Shown here: piece after piece, positions 11,635 to 11,662 of the stretch
Layout: each line of letters starts with the position of its first letter
How positions within the stretch are numbered: the first letter of the stretch is position 1
Origin: CAZUSP01 sp964623505
Lineage (GTDB): Bacteria; Patescibacteriota; Minisyncoccia; Minisyncoccales; UBA1441
Assembly: GCA_964623505.1 (NCBI GenBank)
Contig: CAZUSP010000017.1
Location: 1-11,662, forward strand
Length of the DNA stretch: 11,662 nucleotides
Direction: 5' to 3'
Translations under genes and position numbers: made by a program
The notes under the pieces: model-generated
The model's input: the letters and a program-made list of their open reading frames with translations, nothing else
Database searches by the model: none
Told to the model about the DNA's origin: nothing

Positions 11635-11662
11635 AACACACGAATTGTCTTTTTTCCAGGGC

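Noticed and set aside
1..11662. CRISPR arrays, insertion sequences, prophage genes or long direct repeats
   Set aside because: I looked for repeated units, transposase motifs and paired terminal repeats and saw none.

Overview
The window reads as a chromosomal piece of an ultra-small bacterium of the Candidate Phyla Radiation (Patescibacteria). The evidence is the compact housekeeping genes with gaps of 1-4 nt, the near absence of Shine-Dalgarno sequences, a PheT without its OB-fold tRNA-binding domain, a short TrmD, and a small helical protein family that I recall mainly from uncultivated bacteria. TGA is used as a normal stop throughout, which argues against the TGA=Gly lineages (Gracilibacteria, Absconditabacteria). 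The exact lineage cannot be told from this window.

Layout. (1) 1-1881, cell-surface region: the 3' end of a gene for a protein with a C-terminal membrane anchor, a frameshifted small Cys-rich secreted protein, about 330 nt with no convincing gene, and a 343-aa exported protein with the same anchor design. (2) 1931-3313: a membrane-anchored fusion of an L,D-transpeptidase and a D-Ala-D-Ala carboxypeptidase. (3) 3388-8318, operon pheS-pheT-gyrB. (4) 8363-9528, operon secE-nusG-rplK with its own promoter; rplA does not follow. (5) 9638-10747, khpA and trmD, separated by a terminator-like hairpin. This is a reduced version of the widespread rpsP-khpA-rimM-trmD cluster. (6) 10764-11281: tRNA-Tyr, tRNA-Thr and a MazG-like pyrophosphohydrolase that starts 12 nt after the tRNA. 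(7) 11306-11634: a conserved small helical protein carrying a stop codon and a frameshift.

How the parts fit. Most of the window serves information processing: Phe-tRNA charging, DNA supercoiling, protein export and transcription elongation, ribosomal protein L11, tRNA m1G37 methylation, and tRNAs. The first 3.3 kb is envelope biology. Sigma70-like promoters are readable in front of each block and usually lie only 14-26 nt from the start codon, so many mRNAs should have very short leaders. The points most worth a second look are the two-enzyme peptidoglycan fusion, the tRNA-Thr with GTGC in place of GTTC in its T arm plus a matching D-loop change, the TrmD that seems to lack the catalytic Asp, the hairpin directly in front of trmD, and two genes that each need one extra base to be read through.
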